DNA of 64,000 nucleotides from Bradyrhizobium sp. dw_78 (GCF_018449525.1 NZ_JAAVUS010000015.1:62001-126000); one strand, 5' to 3'; counted from the stretch's first letter, positions 26,319 to 37,600 are shown. Notes: generated from the sequence alone by a model not told the origin. Numbers and translations are program-made.

Positions 26319-27038
26319 ATGAAGCAGATAGTGCGCCGAATTGCTGCCAAAGGATACAGAGAGCTCATGTTGAGGGGCTATCTTCGCAATGTCTGGTATC
26401 CCCGCTACCAATTTCAATATTTTCCCAGACAGTTATGTTTTCTTGCAGATTGCCTGGATCGCACAGCCGACGTCGACGGTTCGGTCGTGGAAATCGGTTG
26501 CGCGCACGGCCTCACCACAACGTTCCTGTACGAGTACCTGGCTGACACCGGAATCCTCAAGGAATATATCTGCATCGACACCTTCTCAGGGTTCACTTCC
26601 GAGGACATTTCGATCGAGAAAAAGCAGCGCGGGAAAAACCACGACTACGGATGGGAATTCAAGAACAACAATGTTGAATGGTTCAAGGAGTCCCTCGCCC
26701 GAAGGCACATCACGGACATCAAGGTTCTCAAGGCTGATATTTCATCGCTGGACGACGCCCTCCTGCCCGATCGGGTCTCGTTTTGCCTGCTCGATGTTGA
26801 CCTCTATCAACCGGTCAAGGTCGGTCTGGAACGGATATTCCCGCGGCTGAGTCCCGGAGGCATCATTGTGGTCGATGATTGCTGGTCGAAGTCCAGGCAT
26901 ATGTGGGTCGACGGCGTTGGCGAAGCGTATGACGGGGCCATGCAGGCCTATAAGGAATTCACTGCAAAGCAAGGCCTGCCGCAAAAATTCGCCGAAACGA
27001 AATTGGCATTAATTGAACGTCCCAAAACCTCGACATAG
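26319..27038 (+). CDS. TylF/macrocin O-methyltransferase-family SAM-dependent methyltransferase
   Basis: Class I methyltransferase of 239 residues. The SAM-binding motif is VVEIGCAHG (56-64), DTFSGF follows at 87-92, and the metal-binding/catalytic region has LLDVDLYQP (158-165) and IIVVDDCW (182-189), as in the TylF family that methylates sugar hydroxyls. The first 40 residues are basic and aromatic. The codon choice is AT-richer than in neighbouring genes and it is flanked by gene-free AT-rich DNA, hinting at transfer. No glycosyltransferase or sugar-synthesis gene is nearby, so the acceptor is unknown. Confidence 0.82.
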   Translation: MKQIVRRIAAKGYRELMLRGYLRNVWYPRYQFQYFPRQLCFLADCLDRTADVDGSVVEIGCAHGLTTTFLYEYLADTGILKEYICIDTFSGFTSEDISIEKKQRGKNHDYGWEFKNNNVEWFKESLARRHITDIKVLKADISSLDDALLPDRVSFCLLDVDLYQPVKVGLERIFPRLSPGGIIVVDDCWSKSRHMWVDGVGEAYDGAMQAYKEFTAKQGLPQKFAETKLALIERPKTST

Positions 27039-27612
27039 TCTTGGCCGCGATACGATTTCGGCCGCGCGCTGTTTCGCCGGCGATTCGGAAATTCTCTTTG
27101 TTTTCGCAAGGCTCATTTGAGCGCTGTAGGGAAAGAATGCCGGACCGGCGTCGACCGCACTGTTTTGCGTGCGGCCTGACGCCAGGTCCTTTCGCCGCGG
27201 TCGGTCACGACCAATAAGATATCGCGATCCGGATCGCGGATACCTCGCCGGTTCACGAAATTGCTGGAGGATTAGGCAGAAAATTCGAGAGTTTTGGCAT
27301 TCAGGCGACATCGCTGCCGGGCGTAGGGTCCGTGGCGAGGCCTTGGAAGGCGATCGGGAAAAGCGACTGAAAGCGTCCCGTGAGCCACTAGCCAAAGGAC
27401 AGTTCGTTGAAGACAGTCGTGATGGCCGGCAGCGCCTCCGGATTGGGCATAGTTGCCGCGCAACAGATCGCTCAGGCTTGCATGGTCGGCTTGTCTGAAC
27501 TGGCCTGATGCCCTTCCTTGTCCCGAATCCCAGCTCGAACAGGGCGATCAGGCAAATCCGCAGATCTCATGCATGCGTGGCAGCAGGGCGCTTCCTTTGG
27601 AAAAGCGGCTCG
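27039..27612. other. Gene-free stretch with adjacent palindromes
   Basis: 574 bp without a convincing gene. Short frames on both strands have no family features. GGTCG-GTCA-CGACC (27199-27212) and the perfect 16-bp palindrome CGCGATCCGGATCGCG (27223-27238) lie within 40 bp of each other; they may be a structured RNA, a regulator site or chance in GC-rich DNA. Confidence 0.35.
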
Positions 27613-28260
27613 ATGTTCAAATTCCGCTCCACCGCCGCACTGATCTGCCTGGCCATCGGCCTTGTCGGCTGCGGCAGTCGATTCGTCGGCATCGATCCGG
27701 CGCTCGCGCCCGAGCAACGCGACCAAGCACAGCGCGATGCGCGGCGGCCGCCAATCGAGACCGATACGCGTTACGAGACGGTGACGGTGGAATCCGATCT
27801 TGCCATTCCACTCGATCGTTTCGTGAACTGGTTCACCACCATCGGCGCGCCGCAGTTTGCATCGTTCATGACGGGTACGCCGGCCGTGTCGGGCGCGGCA
27901 CGCAGCGATCCGCTGATCGGGTCATGGCGCAAGGTAGGAGACCGGCGCCGGGTCGTCTTTGCCGACGGCAAGAGCGAGATCGAGGAGATTACCGCCGATC
28001 AGAAACCAGAGCTGTTCCAGTACGAGATGTGGAATCTGACAAACGATATGGGCCGATACATCACTTACGGTCTCGCGGATTTCAGCTTTGCCGGCCGCGA
28101 GTCAGGCACCCATATCCGGTGGACCTATTCGTTCCGCCCCTTGGCGTGGCCCGATGGCTGGTTCATCTCCCGCGTGGTTCATGAAGACTTCCGGCAATTC
28201 ATGGAGACGACCCTCGCAGCCATGCAGGCAAGGGCACTGTCCGATCTGGCCAGAAAGTGA
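27613..28260 (+). CDS. Lipoprotein, function unknown
   Basis: Predicted lipoprotein of 215 residues. The signal peptide ends in the lipobox LVGC with Cys20. The mature part is a single domain with PLDRFVNWFTTIG near its N-terminus and a C-terminal FRPLAWPDGWFISRVVHEDF segment, reminiscent of SRPBCC/START-like ligand-binding folds, but I would not assign a function. ATG 27613 is chosen because it places a proper signal peptide first; the frame extends to 27508. It is followed after 9 bp by a small membrane protein, likely co-transcribed. Confidence 0.75.
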   Translation: MFKFRSTAALICLAIGLVGCGSRFVGIDPALAPEQRDQAQRDARRPPIETDTRYETVTVESDLAIPLDRFVNWFTTIGAPQFASFMTGTPAVSGAARSDPLIGSWRKVGDRRRVVFADGKSEIEEITADQKPELFQYEMWNLTNDMGRYITYGLADFSFAGRESGTHIRWTYSFRPLAWPDGWFISRVVHEDFRQFMETTLAAMQARALSDLARK

Positions 28261-28269
28261 GCAAGCAAT

Positions 28270-28629
28270 ATGCACAAGATCCTTCTCTACGCGGCATTCG
28301 GGTGGCTTACGATCGCCGGTTTCCTGCATTTCATCATCGACGTTCTTTCCCAATATGTGCGCGGCAAGCGCCTGCCGGGAATTGAAACGAGCCTCTATTA
28401 CGGCATGAACAGCGCCTACGCGCTCGGGCAAGTGTTGTTTGGTCTTCTGGGTCTCTGGCTTGCCTGGCGTGCGGTGGACGTTCTCGGCGAACGGCCGGTG
28501 ATGGCTCTCTCGCTTGCCGGCGCCGCCGGCTGGCTGGTGATTGGCTTCATGTTCATCGAATATTGGGAGCCAAAATTCATCGCCGCGCTGTTCGCCGTCC
28601 TTATCATCGCTGCTGCTGCGACGGCCTGA
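28270..28629 (+). CDS. Small four-helix inner-membrane protein
   Basis: Hypothetical protein of 119 residues with four hydrophobic segments (about 5-27, 48-68, 77-96 and 99-118). The N-terminal part contains HFIIDVLSQYVRGKRLPGIETSLYYGMNSAYALGQVLFG. No family is recognised. It begins 9 bp after the lipoprotein gene, so the two are likely expressed together and may form an envelope unit. Confidence 0.75.
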   Translation: MHKILLYAAFGWLTIAGFLHFIIDVLSQYVRGKRLPGIETSLYYGMNSAYALGQVLFGLLGLWLAWRAVDVLGERPVMALSLAGAAGWLVIGFMFIEYWEPKFIAALFAVLIIAAAATA

Positions 28630-28662
28630 CGGTTTCGCCATACGGCTATCTGCGCCAACGTG

Positions 28663-29466
28663 TCACGTTCCTGGCAGATGATCATGCAGAGGCGCTAGCA
28701 TGCGATCGACCGTCGGGCTGATCATCCGCTGCAACAGTCCGTTTGGCGTGACGCGGCTGATGAATTTCATCACATTGCTCATGCCCGGCCGGATTTCGAG
28801 CCGGTCCTTTCGAATCCCCTCGATCGCGCGCCGCGCCAACGTCTCGGCAGACATTACCGGGATTCCCTTGCGGTCCTCTTCATCGAACGCACCGGTAGCA
28901 AGCGGCGTCAAGGTAAGCGGCGGCGCCAGTTCGAAGACAATGACGTTGGTTCGTTTGAGTTGGACACGCAGGGAAATCGTGAACGAATGGACGGCAGCCT
29001 TGGTGGCACAATAGACCGGCGAGGCCGGGGCCGGAAGGAAAGCCAGCCCCGACGAAACGTTCATGATGGCCGCGCTTTTCTGAATCTTAAGATGCGGAAG
29101 AAACCGCGCGGCCATGCGGATCGACCCGGCGAGATTGATATCGATCTCGCGGGTGAGGTCTTCGAGCTTTCCGCCGGAATCATGCAGGTTGATCTGGCGC
29201 ATGATGCCTGCGTTGTTGATCAGCACGTTGAGCGCCGGGAATAGTCCGGTGACCTGCTCATAAAGGTCCGCGATGGCCTTGGGATCGCTGACATCGCTCC
29301 GGAAGACATGGAGTCCTGGAAGCTTCCTGCGCGCTCCCTCGAGAGCGGACGGATCACGGCCCGTGACGATGACCGTATTTCCGAGCGCCAGGAACTGTTT
29401 GGCGAGTTCGAAGCCGATGCCCGACGTCCCGCCGGTAATGAGTATGGTGTTGCCCGAAACCTTCAT
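28663..29466 (-). CDS. SDR-family oxidoreductase (DltE-like)
   Basis: Short-chain dehydrogenase of 267 residues. TGGTSGIG (11-18), NNAG (84-87), the catalytic serine in NVSSG (about 138) and Tyr152/Lys156 in YCATK are all present. The C-terminal region after residue 185 resembles the YbbO/DltE subgroup acting on lipid-like or polyketide substrates, but the specificity is not shown. It is downstream of a second SDR (35-bp gap) and both are divergent from an AraC regulator. Confidence 0.9.
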   Translation of the reverse strand: MKVSGNTILITGGTSGIGFELAKQFLALGNTVIVTGRDPSALEGARRKLPGLHVFRSDVSDPKAIADLYEQVTGLFPALNVLINNAGIMRQINLHDSGGKLEDLTREIDINLAGSIRMAARFLPHLKIQKSAAIMNVSSGLAFLPAPASPVYCATKAAVHSFTISLRVQLKRTNVIVFELAPPLTLTPLATGAFDEEDRKGIPVMSAETLARRAIEGIRKDRLEIRPGMSNVMKFISRVTPNGLLQRMISPTVDRMLAPLHDHLPGT

Positions 29467-29501
29467 CGATGCACCTCTGATCGTCCCTTAAAGGCGGCGC
29501 G

Positions 29502-30284
29502 TCAAAGGAACATGCCGCCGGAGGCTTCGATGCGCTGGCCAGTGACCCAGCGGTTGTCATCGGAAAGCAGTGAAGCGATCATCGGGCCGATATCGTCCGG
29601 GAGCCCTGCCCGGCCCATCGCCGTCACCGACGCGACGAACTTGTTGTATTCCGGGTTGTCGCGCACCGCGCCGCCGCCGAAATCGGTTGCGATCGCGCCG
29701 GGCGCCACGGCGTTGACGGCAATGCCGCGCGGGCCGAGTTCCTTTGCCAGATAGCGGGTCAGCACCTCGATCGCGCCTTTCATGGCGGCATAGACGGAAA
29801 GGCCCGGCAGGCTGAAACGCGCCAATCCGGAGGACAGGTTCACGATCCGGCCGCCATCGGCGATCAGCGGCAGCAGCTTCTGCGTCAGGAAGTAGACGCC
29901 CTTGAAATGGATGTTGCAGAGCCGGTCGAAATCGGCCTCCTTCGTTTCCGCAAAGGGCGCGCTATGGGCGATGCCGGCATTGTTCACGAGATAATCGAAA
30001 CGCTCGCGGCCCCAGACATTCCTCAGAGCCTGCCGGACCTCGTCCGAAAAACCCTCGAAGGCTGATATGTCGCCGGTGTCGAGCCGGAAGGCGACGGCCT
30101 TGCGCCCGAGCGCCTCGATCTCGGCGATAGCGCTCTCTGCCTCGGCCCGGTTCGAGTGGTAGGTGATGATGAGATCGACGCCCTTGCGGGCGAGGCTCAG
30201 CGCGGTGTTGCGGCCGAGGCCGCGGCTCGCGCCGGTGACGATCGCCACTTTCGTTGTCGAAATCTGCTGTGCTTGGTCTGACAT
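29502..30284 (-). CDS. SDR-family oxidoreductase (FabG-like)
   Basis: Short-chain dehydrogenase of 260 residues with TGASRGLG (17-24), NNAG (101-104), NLSSG with the catalytic serine (about 151) and Tyr165/Lys169 in YAAMKG. The C-terminal VTGQRIEASGGMFL is the usual classical-SDR end. It is the first gene of a two-SDR operon, divergent from the AraC-family gene with 177 bp between them, so the AraC protein probably controls it. Confidence 0.92.
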   Translation of the reverse strand: MSDQAQQISTTKVAIVTGASRGLGRNTALSLARKGVDLIITYHSNRAEAESAIAEIEALGRKAVAFRLDTGDISAFEGFSDEVRQALRNVWGRERFDYLVNNAGIAHSAPFAETKEADFDRLCNIHFKGVYFLTQKLLPLIADGGRIVNLSSGLARFSLPGLSVYAAMKGAIEVLTRYLAKELGPRGIAVNAVAPGAIATDFGGGAVRDNPEYNKFVASVTAMGRAGLPDDIGPMIASLLSDDNRWVTGQRIEASGGMFL

Positions 30285-30461
30285 CGGACGACTCCCTGTT
30301 CGGTTGCGCCAAACATGGAGATCAAAGCCGTGGGCCGCTTGCCTGAAGCCTTAAATTTCTTGCCTGATCCTCCGACCCCTACTGGCAAAGTCCGTAATTC
30401 GGGCTAGATTCGTGCGTGATATTCCGCCTCCCCGGCGGCTAAGGGTTATCGGAGGAAAGCA
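30285..30461. promoter_or_regulatory. Divergent promoter region between SDR operon and AraC gene
   Basis: 177 bp of gene-free DNA serving both directions. GGAGGAAAGC lies just before the AraC ATG at 30462. No clear inverted or direct repeat stands out as an operator. Confidence 0.35.
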
Positions 30462-31349
30462 ATGTCGCCGGCCTTGAAAGCTGCTGTCGAGATCTACGTC
30501 GCCAGGAGCGGCAACGGAGACGGCCTTATCGCGACGCCGGTCGCCGACCTTGTCCTGATGAAGACCAGCAAGAGGCTGCTGCCGCACCACATGATCTACA
30601 AGCCCGCGCTCTGCGTCGTCGCGCAAGGAGCCAAGCAGATCACGCTCGGCGATGCCGTCTTTGATTATGCCGAGGGACAGGCGCTGGTCGTTGGCGTCGA
30701 ACTTCCCGCCTTCGGCAGCGTCACCAGGGCGCCTTATCTCGGCATGACCCTTGAGTTCGATACCGCTGTCCTGCGCGAGGTTCTGGAAAAGCTCGATCCA
30801 ATGCCGAGGCCTGCCGGCGAGGTTGGCCTCGGCCTCTTTGTCGAAACCTTGAACGAGCCACTCGCCGACGCCCTGCTGCGGCTCGTTCGCATGCTCGACG
30901 CGCCCCAAGCGGTCGCGGTCCTTTATCCCTCCCTCATGAGGGAGATCTGTTACTGGCTGCTGACCGGCCCCAATGGCGGCGAGATCTGCAAGCTTGCACT
31001 GGCGACGGGCCATGCCCAGCGCATCGCCGCCGCGATCCACCTGCTGCGGGATAATTTCGCACGCGCCATCCGCATCGAGGAACTAGCCGAGGCGGCATGC
31101 ATGAGTCCGTCCTCGTTCCATCAGCACTTCAAGGCGCTTACGGCGATGACACCGCTGCAATACCAGAAACAGTTGCGCCTGCTGGAGGCGCGGCGCCTGA
31201 TGGCGGCGGATGCCGCGAACGTCACGCACGCGGCTTTCCAGGTCGGCTATGAGAGCGCTTCCCAGTTCAGCCGGGAATATTCCCGCATGTTCGGAATCCC
31301 GCCGAAGCGCGATGCGATGAATATGAAGGCAATGCCTGAACCCGTTTAG
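30462..31349 (+). CDS. AraC-family transcriptional regulator
   Basis: Activator-type regulator of 295 residues. An AraC_N-type sensor domain (about 1-180) is followed by two helix-turn-helix motifs (about 190-285), the first in RIEELAEAACMSPSSFHQHFK and the second in THAAFQVGYESASQFSREYSRMFG. This combination commonly controls adjacent oxidoreductase genes in response to reactive or organic compounds. It is divergent from the two SDR genes, its probable targets. Confidence 0.92.
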   Translation: MSPALKAAVEIYVARSGNGDGLIATPVADLVLMKTSKRLLPHHMIYKPALCVVAQGAKQITLGDAVFDYAEGQALVVGVELPAFGSVTRAPYLGMTLEFDTAVLREVLEKLDPMPRPAGEVGLGLFVETLNEPLADALLRLVRMLDAPQAVAVLYPSLMREICYWLLTGPNGGEICKLALATGHAQRIAAAIHLLRDNFARAIRIEELAEAACMSPSSFHQHFKALTAMTPLQYQKQLRLLEARRLMAADAANVTHAAFQVGYESASQFSREYSRMFGIPPKRDAMNMKAMPEPV

Positions 31350-31649
31350 AGGATATTGGATCAGGCACGATAGGCCTGATCCCGCTCCCGACCACATATT
31401 CGGCGCCGATTATGGCTTCTCCTCGTCCGGTCCGGCTCCCGCATCCGGTCCGGAAATTTCTTGGAATTCTAATCGCCCTGCTGGAACCATTGGACGGCGA
31501 CGGAGTTGGTTCATTTGGCCCGATGGGGCGAGTTCCAACTTCTTTGCCGAACGGTCGTCCTCCCTTGATTTGGTATTCCGCCGCCGCTTCTATGTGGCAA
31601 CCGGTTGCGCCCATGATGGATTCGGTGACGCCTTTGCTGAGGGAATACC
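31350..31649 (+). promoter_or_regulatory. Upstream region of the giant kinase with an EcfG-type promoter candidate
   Basis: 300 bp without a gene. GGAAC (31483-31487) and GTT (31505-31507) are 17 bp apart, resembling the alphaproteobacterial general-stress sigma (EcfG) promoter GGAAC-N16/17-(C)GTT. This would give a leader of about 130 nt. The match is short and may be chance. TGAGGGAATACC precedes ATG 31650. Confidence 0.35.
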
Positions 31650-34600
31650 ATGAGCGATCTTGATCCCGGAGCCGTGTCACCGCCTCCTCATCCGATCTCC
31701 AAGCGCAAATCCGGAACGAATCCTGGACCGGATTCGTGGCAGGATCTGCTGCAAGCGCTTCAGGCGATGCGCAGCGGGGATTTTTCGGTCCGGATGAGCG
31801 GCGACTATCTCGGCATCGAAGGCAAGATCGCCGATACCTTCAACGAAATCATTGCCGCCAATCAGCGCATGGCGCAGCAGCTCGAGCGCGTCGGCCAGGG
31901 TGTCGGACGCGAAGGCAAGACGCGGCAGCGCGTCAGATTCGGTCTTGCCAGCGGGTCGTGGGCCGACATGGAAAGCTCGGTCAACACCTTGATCGACGAC
32001 CTGCTATGGCCGACGCGCGAAGTGACGCGCGCCGTCGCCGCGGTCGCGCAAGGCGATCTGTTGCAGACCGTGCAGCTCGATGTCGACGGCCGCCCGCTCG
32101 GCGGCGAATTCCTGCAATCGGCCAACATCGTCAACACGATGATCCGGCAGCTTGGCGTGTTCACCTCCGAGGTGACGCGCGTGGCGCGCGAAGTCGGTAC
32201 CGAAGGCAAGCTTGGCGGTCAGGCCCAGGTGCCCGAAGTGACCGGCGTGTGGAAGGATTTGACCGAGAGCGTCAACTCGATGGCCAATAACCTGACCGGC
32301 CAGGTCCGCAACATCGCCGAAGTGACGATCGCGGTCGCCAATGGCGATCTCTCCAAGAAGATCACGGTCGACGTGCGCGGCGAAATCCTTCAGCTGAAGG
32401 AAGCCATCAATACCATGGTGGATCAGCTTCGCTCTTTCGCCTCCGAAGTCACCCGCGTCGCCCGCGAAGTCGGCACCGACGGCAAGCTCGGCGGCCAGGC
32501 GATCGTGCCCGGCGTCGCCGGCACCTGGAAAGATCTCACCGACTCCGTGAACGCGATGTGCGGCAACCTGACCGCGCAGGTGCGCAACATCGCCAACGTC
32601 ACCACGGCGGTGGCCCGTGGCGACCTCTCGCGCAAGATCACGGTGGATGTCCGCGGCGAAATTCTCGAGCTCAAGGACACCATCAACACGATGGTCGATC
32701 AGCTCAATGCCTTCGCCTCGGAAGTCACCCGCGTCGCCCGTGAAGTCGGCACCGAAGGCAAGCTCGGCGGCCAGGCCCAGGTGTCGGGCGTGGCCGGCAC
32801 CTGGAAGGACCTCACCGACAACGTCAACTTCATGGCCTCCAACCTGACGGCCCAGGTCCGCAACATCGCCGATGTCGCAACCGCGATTGCCGGCGGCGAC
32901 CTGTCCAAGAAGATCACGGTGAACGTATCCGGCGAAATCCTGCAATTGAAGGAAACGCTGAACACGATGGTCGACCAGCTCAATGCCTTTGCCGGCGAAG
33001 TCACGCGCGTCGCGCGCGAGGTTGGCACCGACGGCAAGCTCGGCGGCCAGGCCGAAGTGCCCGGCGTGGCGGGCACCTGGAAGGATCTCACCGACAGCGT
33101 CAACTCGATGGCCGGTAACCTCACCGCCCAGGTCCGCAACATCGCCGAAGTGACGACCGCCGTCGCCAATGGCGACCTGTCGAAGAAGATCACGGTGGAT
33201 GTCCGCGGTGAAATTCTCGAGCTGAAGGACACCATCAACACGATGGTCGACCAGCTCAACGCCTTCGCCGGCGAAGTGACGCGCGTGGCGCGCGAAGTCG
33301 GCACCGAGGGCAAGCTGGGTGGCCAGGCGCTGGTGCGCGGCGTGGCCGGCACCTGGAAGGACCTGACCGACAGCGTCAACTCGATGGCGAGCAACCTGAC
33401 CGGTCAAGTCCGCAACATCGCCGAGGTCGCAACCGCGGTGGCCGAGGGCGACCTGTCCAAGAAGATCACGGTGAACGTATCCGGCGAAATCCTTCAGCTC
33501 AAGGAAACGCTGAACACCATGGTCGACCAGCTCAACGCCTTCGCCGGCGAAGTGACGCGCGTGGCGCGCGAGGTCGGCACCGACGGCAAGCTCGGCGGCC
33601 AGGCCGAGGTGCCCGGCGTGGCCGGCACCTGGAAAGACCTCACCGACAGCGTCAATTCGATGGCCGGCAACCTCACCGCCCAGGTCCGCAACATCGCCGA
33701 AGTCGCAACCGCGATCGCCGGCGGCGATCTGTCGCGCAAGATCACCGTGGATGTCCGCGGCGAAATCCTTCAGCTCAAGGAAACGCTGAACACCATGGTC
33801 GACCAGCTCAACCGGTTCGCCGGTGAGGTGACGCGCGTGGCGCGCGAGGTCGGCACCGAAGGACGCCTGGGCGGCCAGGCCAACGTCCCCGGCGTCGCCG
33901 GCACCTGGAAGGATTTGACCGACAGTGTCAACTCGATGGCCGGCAACCTTACCGGCCAGGTCCGCAACATCGCCGAGGTCACGACGGCGGTGGCCAAAGG
34001 CGACCTGTCCAAGAAGATCACAGTGGACGTCAAAGGCGAGATCCTCGAGCTGAAAAACACCGTCAATACGATGGTCGACCAGCTCAATGCGTTCGCCTCG
34101 GAAGTGACGCGCGTGGCGCGCGAGGTCGGCACCGAAGGCAAGCTCGGCGGCCAGGCCGAGGTGCCGGAAGTCGCCGGCACCTGGAAGGACCTCACCGACA
34201 ATGTCAACTTCATGGCGTCGAACCTGACCGCGCAGGTCCGAAACATCGCCGAGGTCGCGACCGCGATCGCCGGCGGCGACCTCTCCAAGAAGATCACGGT
34301 CGACGTCCGCGGCGAAATCCTGCTGCTCAAGGATACGCTGAACACCATGGTCGAGCAGCTTCGCTCCTTTGCGGCCGAAGTGACGCGCGTGGCCCGCGAA
34401 GTCGGCACCGAGGGCCGACTCGGCGGCCAGGCGGTGGTGCCGGGCGTCGGCGGCACCTGGAAGGACTTGACCGACAACGTCAACCTGCTCGCCGCCAACC
34501 TCACCACCCAGGTCCGCAACATCGCGGAAGTCACGACGGCGGTGGCGCGCGGCGACCTCTCGCGCAAGATCACAGTCGACGTGAAGGGCGAAATTCTCGA

Positions 34601-37600
34601 ACTGAAGAACACCATCAACACCATGGTCGATCAGCTCAATGCCTTCGCCGGCGAGGTGACGCGCGTCGCGCGCGAGGTCGGCACCGAAGGCAAGCTCGGC
34701 GGCCAGGCCGAGGTGCGCGGCGTCGCCGGTACCTGGAAGGATCTCACCGATACCGTGAACTTCATGGCCGCCAACCTGACCGAGCAGGTGCGCGGCATCG
34801 TCAAGGTCGTGACGGCCGTGGCCAATGGCGATCTCAAACAGAGCCTGACGGTGAAATCGAAGGGCGAAGTCGCCGCCCTTGCCGACACCATCAACAACAT
34901 GACCGAGACGCTGGCTATTTTCGCCGACCAGGTCACCAGCGTCGCCCGCGAGGTGGGGGTCGAAGGCCGGCTCGGCGGTCAGGCCAATGTGCCCGGCGCC
35001 TCCGGCACCTGGAAAGATCTGACCGGCAACGTCAACCTGCTGGCGGCGAACCTGACCTCACAGGTGCGCGCGATCGCGGAGGTGGCGACCGCCGTGACCA
35101 AGGGCGACCTCACCCGCACCATCCAGGTCGACGCCCGCGGCGAAGTGTCGGAGCTGAAAGACAACATCAACACGATGATCACCAATTTGAGGCTCACCAC
35201 CGACCTCAATACCGAGCAGGACTGGCTGAAGACCAATCTCGCCAGGTTCACCAATATGCTTCAGGGCCAGCGCGACCTCGCCACGGTCGGACGGTTGCTG
35301 CTGTCCGAATTGAGCCCGCTGGTCAACGCGCAGATGGGCGTGATCTACCGGGTCGAGAACGAAGACCATCCGCAGTTGCGCCTGCTTTCGTCCTATGCCG
35401 GCGACGGCGCCTCCCCGCACCGGCAGATACTGCAATTCGGCGAGGGACTGGCGGGTCAATGCGCGATGGACAAGCGCCAGCAGCTATTGTCGGATATCCC
35501 GCCCGACGCGGTCCCGATCAGTTCGGCGCTGTTGCGCGTGGTTCCAAAGGACCTCGTGGTCCTGCCCGTCCTGTTCGAAAATCACGTCAAGGCCGTGATC
35601 GAGCTTGCCTCTGTCGGCACCTTCACGGCGTCGCAGATGACGTTTCTCGAGCAGCTCACCCACAGCATCGGAATCGTGCTAAACAGTATCGAAGCGACGA
35701 TGCAGACCGAAGGGCTGTTGAAGCAGTCCCAGCAGCTTGCCGGTGAGTTGCAGACCCAGCAGAGAGAATTGCAACAGACCAACGAGCAGCTCGAGCAAAA
35801 AGCCCAGCAACTCGCCGAACGCAACGTCGAAGTGGAGCGCAAGAACCAGGAAATCGAGCAGGCCCGCCGCGCGCTCGAAGAAAAGGCGAGCGAGCTCGCG
35901 CTGACATCGAAATACAAATCCGAATTCCTGGCCAACATGTCGCATGAGCTGCGCACGCCGCTCAACAGCATCCTGATCCTGGGCCAGCAGCTCACCGAGA
36001 ATCCGGACGGCAACCTGACCGGCAAGCAGGTCGAGTTTGCACGAACGATCCACGGTGCCGGAACCGACCTGCTCAACCTGATCAGCGACATCCTCGACCT
36101 CTCCAAGATTGAATCGGGAACGGTGACGGTAGATGCCGAGGAAATTCTCACCTCCAGTCTTTTGGACACGGTCGGCCGGCCGTTCCGGCACGAGGCCGAA
36201 AACCGTCAATTGACGTTCAATGTCGAGCTCGACCCGAATCTGGCGCGCAGCATCGTCACCGACTCCAAGCGCTTGCAGCAGGTGCTGAAGAACCTGTTGT
36301 CGAATGCATTCAAGTTCACCGCAGAGGGCGGTGTCAGCCTCAAGGTCGCGGCCGCCGTGGGCGGCTGGAGTCCCGAGCATCCGCTTCTCAATGCGGCGTC
36401 GGCCGTGATTGCTTTCGAAGTATCGGATACCGGGATCGGCATTCCCCTGGAAAAGCAGAAGCTGATCTTCGAGGCGTTCCAACAGGCGGATGCCGGCACG
36501 AGCCGCAAATATGGCGGCACCGGCTTGGGTCTGGCGATCAGCCGCGAGTTGGCGAACCTGCTCGGCGGCGAAATCCACCTTCACAGCACCCCCGGCAAGG
36601 GCAGCACCTTCACGCTTTATCTGCCGCTGAAATATTCCGGACCGACGGTGGCGCCGCGCACAAATGCCCCGCGGCCATACGGCGCTGTGCCGGCGCTGCC
36701 TGCCGCGACACCGGAGCGCGTGATCGAACAGGTGCCGGATGACAGGCTAAGCCTGGAACCTGGCGACACCATCCTCCTGATCGTCGAGGACGACCCCCAT
36801 TACGCGCGGGTGCTGGTCGATCTGGCGCGCGACAAGGGTTTCAAGGTGCTGGTGGCCGCGCGCGGCGCCGAGGCGCTGGATCTCGCCAAACAATTCCAGC
36901 CGACCGCCATGTCGCTCGACGTGTTCCTGCCCGACATGCTCGGCTGGACGGTGCTGAACCAGCTCAAGCACAATCCCCTCACCCGCCATATCCCGGTCCA
37001 GATCATTACCCTGGACGAAGACCGTCAGCATGCGCTGGCGCGCGGCGCGTTCTCCTTTGTCAACAAGCCCACCACCACGGAAGGATTGAGCGCAGCGCTG
37101 TCGCAGATCAGGGAATATGCGCGGCCGCGCCGCAAGCGGCTGCTGGTTGTCGAAGACAACGCCGCCGAACAGCTCAGCATCCGGGAACTTCTCGATCATG
37201 ACGATATCGAGATCACCACGGTCGAAACCGGCGCGGCTGCCCTTTCCGCGTTGCGCGACACCCCCTGCGATTGCATGGTGCTCGATCTGCGACTGCCCGA
37301 CATGAGCGGATTCGAGGTGCTTGACCGGATCCGCCATGACAGCGAGCTGTCGAATGTACCCGTCGTGGTCTTTACCGGGCGGGAACTGTCCGCCGAAGAG
37401 GACGCGGAACTCCACGTCCTGGCACGCAGTATCGTGGTCAAGGGCGTGGAATCGCCGGAACGGCTGCTCGACGAAACATCACTGTTTTTGCACCGTGTGA
37501 TCACGGAATTGCCGGCTGAGAAGCAGCGAATGCTGGAAAAGCTGAACAGTTCCGATGAGGATCTGATCGGCAAAACTGCGCTGCTGGTCGACGATGATGC

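Noticed and set aside
27009..27395. 128-codon minus-strand frame in the gap before the lipoprotein gene
   Set aside because: No family features or ribosome site; part overlaps the methyltransferase end.
32004..33407. 467-codon minus-strand frame and several shorter ones over the HAMP array
   Set aside because: They repeat with the 276-bp period because they are the complement of the HAMP units; no independent coding signal.
32160..35195. Possible CRISPR or satellite array
   Set aside because: Units are contiguous 276-bp coding repeats translating to HAMP modules; no spacer-repeat structure.
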